Shown piece by piece: positions 24,442 through 35,625 of a stretch of DNA of 64,000 nucleotides. The translations under genes and the position numbers were made by a program. The first letter of the stretch is position 1. Every line of letters begins with the position of its first letter. The notes below the pieces were generated by a model. That model ran no database searches. It saw nothing but the letters and a program-made list of their open reading frames with translations, and was not told the origin of the DNA. Origin of the DNA: Centrapalus pauciflorus (lineage: Eukaryota; Streptophyta; Magnoliopsida; Asterales; Asteraceae); NCBI GenBank assembly GCA_020465985.1, contig JAANYP010004780.1, positions 1,170,135 through 1,234,134 of the forward strand, written 5' to 3'.

Positions 24442-25594
24442 AAAAGATTCCGTCCCCGGAATCTATCGCAAGCCATTCGCAATACACATCGCTAAGTCAA
24501 ATCCCCGAAAATGTTGACTCACAACTCTCGATATAATTATCAATACTCTTGACAAATTCGCATTTGAACTCTGAATGTCATAATCATCACTGATACACAT
24601 CTTTATTTCAACTCTCGAAGTAAATCAATTCCCTCAAATCTTTAATTCAATTAGGCAATCCACTAATAACTCGGTTAAATCCCCTAATTCACATATCGGC
24701 AACTGATAGATCCTCTATTCACAGAATCTTCACGTGGCGTCACCTCATAAGCCACTAAATCCTCATATGATCTCAATCCATCGATCTTCGCACCTTTCAT
24801 CACATACTCACATAGCTCCATACAGGTCATCCACTAACACAACACATAACGATTTCTCCATCACATCACTAACGCAGGCCCAAAAACATGGTTAAATTCA
24901 TAAAGGGATTAAGTCCACTCTCAATAAATTAATCCACTATCACAAAAAAATTCTCAACTCTTTTCACCACAACAGAAAAACGCATCTCATAAAACGTAAT
25001 ATCATAGATATGGACACACACACAAGAACTTTAATCCACTATCGATAGGATAATCCACTATCACATGATAATCCACTATCAATAGGATCATTCCACTAGC
25101 ACATCACAAACACGTTCACAATGACTATTCACATAACTCGCATAACTCAACAGGATTAATTCACTCATCATAGCACAATTTTGAATTCAAAAGTTCAGAT
25201 CACAATAAACCCAAATCTAGCACATTGACTCCACACATACTCCCCAAACATAACGACCCCATTCAGCCCATACACACAATCCCGCCTCTCTGTCACTGAA
25301 TCCCACAATCACAAACACATTCGCAATAATTATTCATATAATTTGATCCACTAACATGACACAATGCCCAATTCCAGAACTCTGATAACCCATTACACCA
25401 CAATATATCTCACTCTCACACACATACCCAGATATAACAATCCCACGTAACCCATACACATTCGTCCCGTACCTCTGTTATTGAGCCACATAATCACAAA
25501 CACAACAAGGCAGTCACACACAGCAGAACACATACTCTTATCACAGACACAGCCCAATAACCCGCCCCACAACTGACACACACTCTAAGCAAGC
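24442..25594. other. Non-coding 3' interior of element A
   Basis: There is no coding signal after the gag stop. The octamer ATCCACTA or close variants recur about ten times here (for example 24930, 25030, 25051, 25070). The equivalent part of element B has TAGTGGAT in the opposite strand sense. Confidence 0.7.
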
Positions 25595-26971
25595 TCAGAA
25601 AAACATACCCGATATCACATCAGTAGTATCTCGAGCTTCCTCTGCGGTCGCCTGAAAAACCCGACCTCGTGCTCTAGAGTCATGACGACCGGATGACGAC
25701 GGCTCAGCTCTGGCCCCACTGGAACTCATACCCTGCATCGCTGGCCCCATCTCTGGACAATCTCGTACTCTGTGCCCCGGTCTCCCACAACGGAAGCACA
25801 ACGGCTCTGGGACTGTACACGTGGCGGCAGCATGCCCACGCTGACCGCATCGATAGCACCTGGGCACACACGGCCCACTATGGCGTCGGTGGCATCTCGG
25901 GCACTCCCGATCTCCAACCGAACTGTCTCCCCTATCGCCTCCATCTCGAGGCCTCTGCCCTACGCTGCTCTGGCTCTGCTCTGTGTATCTCGAACTCTGC
26001 CTCTGACTCTGCCTCTCTGATCTCTGGCTCCGCCCCGGACCACCGGACCTCTGCTCCCTATCCCTGTCTCTGTCTCTATCCCTATCTCTGTCTCGTCTGT
26101 CTCTTGAACTTTGAGCTGAACGCCGTTCCCTGGAATCGTCTCGGGAATACCTCCGGTCTCTCGAGGACCGCTCCGGAGTCCTTGCACGCCTGCGCTGTAA
26201 GAATGGGTCCTCTCTTTGCTTGGCTATCTCCCGCTCTCTGATGCGGGCCATCTCTAACGCTCTAGCGAAGGTAGGCGTCTCATGCATCCCGACAAACTCC
26301 CTGATATCGGCTCGCAGTCCATCAATAAACGCATCGGCCTTTCGCTGCTCGGTGGCGATGTGATGGGTAGCAAACTGCGAATACTCGTTAAACTGGTCCA
26401 CATACTGCTGTACCGTCATCTCGCCCTGCTGCAGATGCAGGAATCGCCGCTCCATCTCCCGCCTCTCGTCTCTAGGAATATACTGCAGCTCGAACACAGC
26501 TCTAAACTGATCCCACGTCATCGCAAAAGCTGCAGAAGATGTCATAGCCGACTCGATAGATTTCCACCACTGCAATGCCCCTCCTCTCAACAAATAAGCT
26601 GCATACCCCACCATATCTCTCGGCTCCACATGCGCAACTCGAAAGGCAGCCTCTACCTCGCGTTCCCATGCCATAGCCATCCCTGGCTCACCCCCACCTC
26701 TAAACTCTGGCGGATTCCCGGTCATGAAATCCTTAAACGAACCCCCTCGCCGCGATATAGATGAATAAGCACCCGTGCCCGTATCCTGACCACCCCCAGC
26801 ACGTGGTCCCATACCCTGATCCTGTTCCCGCTCTTGCTCTCTCTGTTGCCTGTAAAACTCAGTCAATACCCCCAGAAGCTCTGACTTACGAATGAACTCG
26901 TCCCCTTCCGGCTTGCCCGCGCCGGATCCCTCGCCCTGATCTGCCATAACTATCTGCACAAAACGAAACAA
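25595..26971 (-). CDS. gag: Gag polyprotein of LTR element A (no pol)
   Basis: An open frame of 458 codons. A central Retrotrans_gag-like helical region lies at about residues 95-240 (contains LLRGGALQWWKS and FELQYIPRDERREMERRFL). A long Arg/Asp/Ser/Gln-rich basic linker follows (residues ~265-350, with an RD dipeptide run). Two CCHC zinc knuckles sit at residues 372-385 (CYRCGQRGHAAATC) and 392-405 (CFRCGRPGHRVRDC), preceded by an extra Cys/His cluster CPRCHRRHSGPC. Gag packages element RNA in virus-like particles. Met9 (position 26947, MADQGEG) may be the real start, because a GTGCAG acceptor-like site lies just before it, as in element B. The stop is not followed by a pol frame. Confidence 0.9.
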   Translation of the reverse strand: MFRFVQIVMADQGEGSGAGKPEGDEFIRKSELLGVLTEFYRQQREQEREQDQGMGPRAGGGQDTGTGAYSSISRRGGSFKDFMTGNPPEFRGGGEPGMAMAWEREVEAAFRVAHVEPRDMVGYAAYLLRGGALQWWKSIESAMTSSAAFAMTWDQFRAVFELQYIPRDERREMERRFLHLQQGEMTVQQYVDQFNEYSQFATHHIATEQRKADAFIDGLRADIREFVGMHETPTFARALEMARIREREIAKQREDPFLQRRRARTPERSSRDRRYSRDDSRERRSAQSSRDRRDRDRDRDRDRDREQRSGGPGRSQRSERQSQRQSSRYTEQSQSSVGQRPRDGGDRGDSSVGDRECPRCHRRHSGPCVPRCYRCGQRGHAAATCTVPEPLCFRCGRPGHRVRDCPEMGPAMQGMSSSGARAEPSSSGRHDSRARGRVFQATAEEARDTTDVISGMFF

Positions 26972-27117
26972 TTGAGAACCACTAATAAATCACCCGGCGT
27001 CATACACTAAGCCAGGTTAGTTAATTCCACTAATATCAATCGCAATAGATTCCCCACGGATCGAAACAAGGTTTAAGTTAAGCATCCACTAATTGATACT
27101 CAGACTTCAAACCACAA

Positions 27118-27129
27118 GCTCTGATACCA
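27118..27129 (-). other. Primer-binding site of element A
   Basis: Minus-strand TGGTATCAGAGC, complementary to the 3' end of initiator methionine tRNA, separated from the LTR by three bases. Confidence 0.92.
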
Positions 27130-27132
27130 TAC

Positions 27133-29133
27133 TGTAACACCCTCCCTTAACCCGGAAATGCCACGTCAATACAATACACAGGTGGCAGTAACGCAATAAC
27201 TCTATAACACATAAGTCAGAAGGATACACTGAAATCACTGGTAATTTAAAACTTTTATACAAACATATTATCCGCTAAATTACATAAGCCCAAAAGGTGC
27301 TAACATAAACTGTACTGATCAGATCATCACACGAAATTAACACAAAGCTTCCCAGATGATTCCCGATCCCAGCTACTCAAACTCGGCTGCTACTCCTGTC
27401 ACTAACGCCCTGAACATGGAAGACTCGAATACGTAAGCTCGAAAGCTCGTGAGTACTCGAGGGTTAGACTCTGCACAGAATACATGTAACACACATACAC
27501 CTAGCACATTCACGCAAATCAATCTCTAGCTCGGTCCCTGGCAATCATCATCACAATACAGGTATGAACACATACATGAGATCCGAAGCCCTGCACACAA
27601 TATCACTGAGGGGGGACCCTTCCCCAGCTAACGACCGTGTACACCGGTGGTTAGCCACAACCCTGTAGCACGGGCGCGAACCGGCTACAGGCCCTGCCGT
27701 GTATACACGCCCCAAGGACTGTTAGGGACAGTCAACCCGCGCGATAACCCATCGCGAATCACCGTCCGTATGGAACTCATCACGGACCCCGGACTGGATC
27801 TCATCTCATGCACATATATCACATATGTAAGAATAGAATCATACCTGAAGCCCACGTCCCTGTCTCATACACAGCATATCACAATATACACAAATAGCAC
27901 GACACAACTCAGAAAACGGAGCGCTCGTTTGGAAAAGACTCGGGTACTCACTTGGTTGATCCACTAATCTCAGAATCTCTGACTCGGCTCAGCTCGCTGA
28001 CTCGTCCCTGAAATTACACAAATCCCAACTCGTTAACACAAATCCACGAACACATATTACAAACTCATAATGAGCTTAACTCGAACCCGAAAGCAACCCC
28101 CAACCGAATCCCAAAACTCTAACTCGAAAACAACCCCGATGAAACCCCGAGAACTCGATCAAGACTCGACCCGAAATAATTCCAACAATTTCCCGAACAC
28201 CCAACAAAATATAACCCAAAATCCCAAGCGGAACCCAACTCCTAAAACCCTCGAACCGACCCGAAACCCCGAACAATCCCAACCGAAAGCCTCGAAAACC
28301 CGACTCACAACAATCTCAAACGAAACACGACTCAATAAATCACATAACCCGAATACATCCGTCAAGAACCAACACGACTCAGATACAGCCCCAAACGAGC
28401 AACCGATGCTCGAAATTCGGCCGAAACAGCCCTACTCCCCGATCTCGCCCGCGCTCCAGGCAACACGGCCGCGCTCGGCCTCAGCTCGTCGCGACCACGA
28501 CTGCAGGATCGCGACCGCGACCCCTGCAGTGTTGCTCCTTCCCTGTTCGTCGACCAGTTCTGCCCAGGAGCTTAAAAGCTCCCCCAAATCGACTTTCAGT
28601 CCTAAAATACTTCCCAAATCAACATATAACTCCCCTAAAACAGATTGCAATTAACCCCCACAACTTGGTTAACACATGACTCAATTTTTAGAAGCAAAAT
28701 TAGAGGTTCTTACCTCAAACTCTCAAGAACATAAAGATGAAGAGGAAAACCAAGATTCAGCAACCAATTCGCATCTTAAAGCTTGATTTTGCAGCTGGAA
28801 CTCATGTACGCACACACACACTTTTCACACACACTTTAGGTTTGAAAATAAGAAAGGAACGCACGTACATATGTTTTCTAATTTCGACGGGTTCCGACCC
28901 CATAACCCGAACCCGATACCCCTTTTTCACAAATAATATTCAATCAACCCGATTAAATCCACGAACTCAAATATATAATCAATCCACTAGATTATAACCC
29001 GGAGACACGTAACTCGCAACCCGACACGTATATACATCCACTAATCGGGTTCTCATTGGACCCACGCAATAATAATATATTAAATCTCCACTAAAATAAA
29101 TCCACGTAATAACCCTGAAAACGGGATGTTACA
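27133..29133 (-). repeat. Upstream (5') LTR of element A
   Basis: 2,001 bp. Nearly identical to 22427-24426; one extra G occurs in a G run near 27610. It is followed on the right by the TGATT target duplication. Confidence 0.92.
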
Positions 29134-30598
29134 TGATTAAAGGAACTAATAATTTATATCTATTCACTGTACAAATTATGTTTCAATACTTCACAACCAA
29201 TACCATTAGCCGATACCAAATATCATATACTACCTTACAAAATATACTAATGATTTGAATTTAAATTCCAACTAATTTGAATTTCATTATGAACCAAACA
29301 CATCCTAATAGTATGTTTAGAACTTTAAATTATAAAGATAAGTAACTAAAATTAAATTAAATTCTAGGATAAAAAAAACTATCATTGCTAGATTACAATA
29401 ATTCACAACTCATACCTCGCCAATATCAAACATCATATGTTTCACCCACGAGACGCATTCGTAAATAAATTTTGAATTTCAAATTCAGTTTTTATTATTC
29501 GAATCAAATGTGTTAAAAAGTCATTGATTTGGACTCGCTTGAAGTTGAACTCTTTACACCACTAAAAAAATATTCTTATTCATTTAAAGAATCAGGATTT
29601 GATAATTATCGATTAGAACATATGATTTAAAGTAATAAATGTTGATCAAACACTTGATTCATGATTAACCTCATATGATGCCTTGAATGGTTGTTTGATT
29701 GAATTTGAGGGTAAAGAAACAATTATAATGATATTATTCGACTCACATTATTAATAAATATTCATCCTCGTGACATGTATGGCTTAGGGAGCGTTAAATC
29801 GTTAATGAACATTCATTTCCATTGCATGTTTGACTGTCAATTCCTTTCAAACAAACTAGCTATTTCATTCCCAAAAGGAATGTATTTTTCATGGGAGGTT
29901 GTCAATGAATCAACATTTCATTCTCATGATACGTGTTCTCTTTTAACTCAAATCTATCATATCAACTCAACACCACCTATATCTTATCCACCCCATCTTA
30001 TCTTATTATACCTCACCCATCACTCATATTCCACTCTACCATACCGCACCCACCTTATCTTATCATCAATTTACACGTTCCACCAAACTTACAACATCTT
30101 TTTTCATCCTTATATTACACGTACCTTATATATCACCCGACTCTATCTGAATTCCATTCATTTCCTATCAACCAAACAAGCTACAGTATTTGGATTCAGA
30201 CATATTTCATTCATTTGACAAATTTTCCTACCGGCATAAACATATGAGAGCCAAACGTCACCATACTGTTTAAATTATCCGTTAACGATTGTTGACCTGT
30301 TAAACATGTTAAATATATTATTTTGAGTAAGACAAAAAATGTTGATGAACTTAAACAGTAAAAAAAATGTTTAAAAACTTAATTGTAAAAATTAAAAAAA
30401 AAAAGTTTTTTTTTCAACATTAATACTAAAAATAAAACCGAAACCAACTTCCAAATAAAATTTACCCACTTTTAACAACACCGGATATGCATATGCATCA
30501 GTAACAAAAGGGTGAATCTATAGAGAAAAAAACATTAGTAACCTTAATAATCAATAGCCTATTTTAAACTTTTAATCAAGATTAAGGGCACCCTGGCC
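29134..30598. repeat. Segmental duplication copy 1, right half (non-coding)
   Basis: Matches 43854-45314. It contains a C/T-rich palindromic repeat at about 29770-30250 but no gene, and leads into the 3' end of the receptor kinase. Confidence 0.8.
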
Positions 30599-32663
30599 TT
30601 AATTCCTTAACTCAAAGGGAGATTCAGAAACATCTATGGATCTTTCGTCTTCTTCTTTGATGTTGTTAATCATAACAGCAACTTGTCTTATGCTAGGCCT
30701 CGCAGCAGGAGAGCGATCAACACATTTTATGGCGACTTGCAGCAGGTTCACCATTCTTTCTTCGCTTGCACCTTCTCGTATCAGGGCTCGATCAAACACT
30801 TCTACGGTCCATTCTTCTTTAACCACCGAAACAACCCACGTGGCGAGATCCATCCCACTGTTTTGAACCATGGGCATCTTTCCTGTTAAGAGCTCAAGAA
30901 GAATAACTCCAAACGCATGAATATCGGCTCTGAATGCAGATTCACTCTGATCGGCATTGAATCGGAAGTTGTTATTAGCGGATGGTGTATTGTCGGAATT
31001 GTCCACTGTCATTAGACCGTACTCACTGATGCAGGGCTCCATGTTCTTGTTAAGTAAAATGTTCGAGGACTTGAGGTTTCCGTGAGCAACACCGTCTGAA
31101 CGAAGCTCATCATGCATGAATGCCAAAGCTTTAGCTATCGTGGATGCAACTACAAGCCTAGTGTTCCAATCAAACGTTTGACCCATCGACATTCCTGCAA
31201 ATTGTTTTTGTACATTAACAGACTTCATGAACCGTTTGCTCGTGAGGTTAATAGCAGTGAGAAAGGGAAAGATTTAGAAATTAACCAGGACACGGGAAGG
31301 AAAGAAAGGTACCATGAAGATGCTTGAAAAGACTTCCGTTAGGTTGATACTCATAGACCAAAAGCTTCTCCTGTCGAGAACAATAAAATGCGACAACTGG
31401 CAACAAATTTGGATGTTTCACTTGATTCAACCTTTTCATCCGTAGCTTGAAATCATTCGAGGGTAACGACCAATCTTTGATCCTCTTCACTGCAAGCGTC
31501 ATTCCCTGTTCTTCGCAGTTCACCTTATACACACTCCCGTGCTTCCCTCTTCCCAGCAATTCTGCAGGTGCCTTCAACAGTTCTTCAAATTTCAACCCAT
31601 TCACTTCTGGACTTGTAAGAATTATCAGAGAAGACGAAACGGGTGTGTCCTCTATTGAATTACCAACAAAAGCTTCAGATTTACTCATAGCAACACTTTT
31701 AAGCTCGTTTGATTCAAAGGTATGTGTTGGGGAAGCATCTTCTTTCGACTGATAATTATCAGCTTCTTTGATTATTTCCTCCTCTTTCTTTCCCTTTTTG
31801 CATAGCTTGAGGATAATAATGAGAAAAATGGCAAAACCGACAATTGCATAACCCATGTACATAAGGATTTCGGCCGAACTTGGCCCACTCTTTTTTGAAT
31901 CATCCGAGGCATCTGAATTCTGTGCGGTGTGTGGGGGTGTGGCTTCCGGGCTATCACACTTGTTTGGCATTGGTTTGCCGCATAACTGAGGATTGCCGAG
32001 ATAACTGGTAGCAGTAAAATGGTCACCCCCAGGTGGAATTGGACCAGAGAAATTATTGTTGGAGACATTAAAGGCAGCTAAATTAGAGAAGTCAAATTCG
32101 GGTATGGATCCAGAGAGTTGATTGTTTTGAGCAAGAAACTCCATTAAGCCTGATATTCTGGGCAAACTAGGTAAAGCTCCAGAGAACGCATTATATGATA
32201 TCTCGAGCCTTTTTAGATTGTTCAGTCGGGAAAGAGAATCAGGAAGGTTACCTGAGAATCTGTTTCCACTGATGTACAAGTGAGTGAGTTTTTTGCAATT
32301 CGCAATCGAGTCAAGATTCTCCCCATGGAGATTATTGTTGTTGACACTAATAACAACAATAGAGGTGGCAAGAGACGTAATGTTGCATATAACGCTCGGG
32401 TTAAAAGTCCCTGAAAGATTGAAATTGTTGAAAGTGATCGACTTAATTGATTGTGTTTGATCATGGCAAATTATACCTGTCCAATTACTCTCACAAGGAT
32501 CAGAAGTGCGATTCCAACCTGAAACATGACTCGATTGGGAAACGTTCCCGGAAAGATTTCCAAAGAAACTCACTAATGCATCTATAGCATCCAAGTCAAC
32601 AGATTCTGTTGTGTGAAGGAAGAACAATGAAAGGAAAAATACCCATACAGAAATTGGCTTCAT
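30599..32663 (-). CDS. LRR-III receptor-like pseudokinase (intact copy)
   Basis: Two exons, 32663-31313 and 31194-30599, joined within a Gly codon (KHLHG|MSMGQTF); 648 residues. Signal peptide 1-20 (VWVFFLSLFFLHTTE). The N-terminal LRR cap is followed by about five LRRs to residue ~215 (e.g. LTHLYISGNRFSGNLPDSL), then a membrane span at 266-287 (ILMYMGYAIVGFAIFLIII) and a basic stop-transfer. The kinase domain has the glycine loop GRGKHGSVYK (371-380) and the ATP lysine in AVKRIK, but HRD is replaced by HGN (488-490) and DFG by an SEYGL sequence, so it should lack phosphotransfer. This matches the 'probable inactive receptor kinase' LRR-III family (At2g26730-like), which act as co-receptors or scaffolds. 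I chose the MKPISV start because it opens a clean signal peptide; a Met 30 codons upstream does not. Confidence 0.9.
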
Positions 32664-33836
32664 TTCAAAAACAAGAGTCGCTAAACAAAAAGCAAAACAA
32701 TTATCAACAACTCGAATTGGATGATGTATGGTGGTGGGAGGACAAACTAACACCTAAAGAAGACTTAAACTAATGATTTTAATTCCTGTACTGACGGTAA
32801 CTACAATGGAACAGAATTTGAAATTCATAAATTTCTAATTCGGTACGAGACAACACTTTAGTACAAAAAGCCGGCACTGAGAATGGGTCAAGAGAAATGA
32901 TCGAAGGGAATAAGAATCTTGTACAATTTTATACAATAAAGAAGGTACTTCTGGTTATAAAATGAATCATCTATGATATTGACCACAACGAATTAAATAA
33001 GTATACCTTGTAACCTATCTTCTTGAAAGAGACAAGTATATTATTATCCATGTCCATTCTTGAAAAGTTTTTAATAAGCTTACAAGAACAAAAAGACAAA
33101 CAGTTGAAGCAATAATCCAAAAATATATAATATGTTTTTATAAAACATCTTAAATTGAAGCACGAGCTCAGCTTTTAATTTTGATGAAATTACAATAATC
33201 AATTTCATGGGTGAATTGAAGATCAAAATTTACACTAAAAGATATTTTGAATTTTAAGAATATAATATACATATCCTTATATATCTATTATTTTACAGAT
33301 TTAAATCCCATATTATATATATAAACTATAAAGTTGTTAATGATTTGTTGTATAAAAACTAAAGAGGCCGGATGATTGATTTCTTTGATATATTCAGAGC
33401 ATATGTTATACAATTTACAAGAAAGGAAATAGTATACATATTATTTTTTGCTTAAATTTCGATTAAATGATTTGCTGTATAATTAATTAAATTTTGCATA
33501 AATTTGATTGTGTTTTTGTATATATGTGTGTGTGATCAAATGAAAAGCTAAATATATTTTGAGAGGTGAGTGATATTCATTTTTTACTTATTGATTCATT
33601 ATTTTATGAATATATAAATGATGAATCATAAATTTCAGATTAAATAAACTAACAACTCATTACTTTTTTGTCTTGATTCATTAGTTTTTGAATATATAAT
33701 TAATAACAAATCACAAATTCAAAAATAAGTGAATTAATGAATCAATATACAAAATTAGTAAATCAAAATATTTCTCACACTTCTCAATATTTTTTTAGCT
33801 TCTCTCAATAATCTAAGTGTATATAAATACACACAC

Positions 33837-33935
<99 letters not shown>

Positions 33936-34104
33936 CATACATATAGATTAAAACAAAATTCATTAAAGATTATAAAAATCATAATTTTGAAGCAATTAAG
34001 GACAATAATAAATATATATCAAATGCAGATAAAAACAATATGGCCATAACGATATATTTAAATTTTTATAAAATATATGTTTTAAATATCAAAACAGATA
34101 GCCA
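32664..34104. other. Receptor-kinase upstream region and AT-rich spacer
   Basis: Presumed promoter of the minus-strand kinase near 32664-33000, then AT-rich DNA. A compound (CA)(TG)(TA) microsatellite lies at 33828-33932, with CACACACG/TGTGTGTG self-complementary. No other gene seen. Confidence 0.5.
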
Positions 34105-34890
34105 AAAACATTTATATTATATAAAAGTGAAAAGTGTTCAAAAATTATTTGAAAAATAGTTTGGCTACTAAAAAGTTATATAAATATAGTTGAAATCAAA
34201 TTAAACATAATTATACGTTCAATATTTTAAAACTAGTTTGCAAATATATAAAAATGATATTTTAAAACTGGTTCTAGAAAGAAGAAAATTTATGTCGAAA
34301 TGTAAATGAAAACAATAAGTACATAACTATGTATTAAAATTCGTGTAAAACAAAGTATAAATAATTTTTGAGTTTGACCTTGAAGTCTATAAATCTCACC
34401 TCGATACTTGAAAAGCTTGAATTGTTTAATAAAAGTTCGACTCGATATGTATACATATAAGACTCGATACTCAAAGTACTTGATAAGATTGACATGATAT
34501 ATACATATATAGAAGACTCGAAAAGCTCGATAAAAACTCGAGCCAAATCATTTAAAGCTCGAGGTCGACTCGTTTACATTTTCAAGCCCGAGTTTTAGGT
34601 TCGGGCTCGAGATCGATCTCGACAAAATCTCGGTTTGTTCGAGCCGAGCTCGAGCCTGAGCTGCTCGATTAAAGCTCGTATCGTTTACAGTCCTGGACGA
34701 AACATCATATGAGGTTATGAGCTGCATGGATGCAAGCATGAATAGTACGGGAATGAAAATTGAAAATTAATAATAATATTGATAATATGAAACTGTTGTT
34801 TTTAATAATATTTTTTTTATAAAAAATAATTATATTAAAATTAGTTCATATAAAAATATTGTTGTATACTATCATTTTTTCAATTGAGAT
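34105..34890. repeat. Duplicated block X, copy 2 (CTCGAG-rich)
   Basis: Same orientation and content as 18740-19540, with scattered substitutions and small gaps. It begins where the second copy of the segmental duplication starts. Confidence 0.75.
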
Positions 34891-35240
34891 CATTGAGCTA
34901 CAAAATATCAACTCGCAGTGATGATATTAATGGCGCAGATTATAGTCCGATACCTTTTCTTCTAAAATAGAAAATAGGGTAAATTAGAATTTATGGATTC
35001 GGTCCTTTTAAGTTTAAAAATTGCATTGTCAGTACTTGTGGTTGAGATTTTGTTATGGATTTCGTCCTTTGCCATTTAAAATAACCAATTTACCCTTATT
35101 TGTTTCATAATTATTATAAATATTGTTTTTATTATTTTTCTATTGTTTTAGAATAATAAACTAATTTAAAAAAATTTAAAAAAATAGAAAAATTAATGTA
35201 ATGTAGAACTCTTTAAAAATGAATAATACCATATATATAT
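34891..35240. other. AT-rich spacer, no gene
   Basis: Contains a GGGTAAATTA-type transposon-end word near 34978 and no coding signal. Confidence 0.4.
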
Positions 35241-35506
35241 AGAGGGAGGTTCAATGGAAAACCACAATGCACCTGAAAACTTGTGAAAACCGCACTGCAC
35301 CACTACAAATGTATCAAATTTCCCGCATGATGCTTCAAAATCTCGCGTGATGCATCAAATTTCCCGCGTGATGCATCAAAATCTCGCGTGATGCATCACC
35401 TTATTTACGATCATGCCACCGCGTTTTTCATGAAATGCACCAAATCGGGCGGTATGCATAGGTTTCCATGGTTTTCACGTGCATAGTGGTTTTCCATTGA
35501 ACCCAC

Positions 35507-35510
<4 letters not shown>
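35241..35510. repeat. (TA)n-embedded foldback, type 2, copy b
   Basis: The left end AGAGGGAGGTTCAATGGAAA is mirrored by TTTCCATTGAACCCACCCCT. The interior repeats CGCGTGATGCATCA. It is flanked by a short TA run on the left and a 90-bp (TA)n on the right. Clearly the same family as 17671-17950 but diverged. Confidence 0.75.

Positions 35511-35600
<90 letters not shown>
35511..35600. repeat. (TA)n microsatellite
   Basis: About 90 bp of TA immediately upstream of LTR element B. Confidence 0.9.
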
Positions 35601-35603
<3 letters not shown>

Positions 35604-35625
35604 CAGGTTCATCAGCGTACCTATA

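Larger units (their letters stand above)
22427..29133 (-). mobile_element. TR-GAG type LTR retrotransposon A
   Basis: The LTRs are 22427-24426 (2,000 bp) and 27133-29133 (2,001 bp), both TGTAACA...TGTTACA. The target duplication TGATT occurs at 22422-22426 and 29134-29138. On the minus strand the primer-binding site TGGTATCAGAGC (initiator-Met tRNA) starts three bases inside the upstream LTR, and a purine tract (AAAGAGGGGAGGA) abuts the downstream LTR. The 2.7-kb interior encodes only gag. There is no protease, reverse transcriptase, RNase H or integrase motif, so replication would need pol from elsewhere. By eye the LTRs differ at about six substitutions and one G-run length, so the insertion is young. 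The zinc-knuckle gag suggests a Ty3/Gypsy origin. Confidence 0.92.

Noticed and set aside
29775..30247. Possible gene in the duplicated spacer (also at 44656-44943)
   Set aside because: C/T-rich repeat with palindromic character; frames differ between the two duplicate copies and no domain is recognisable.
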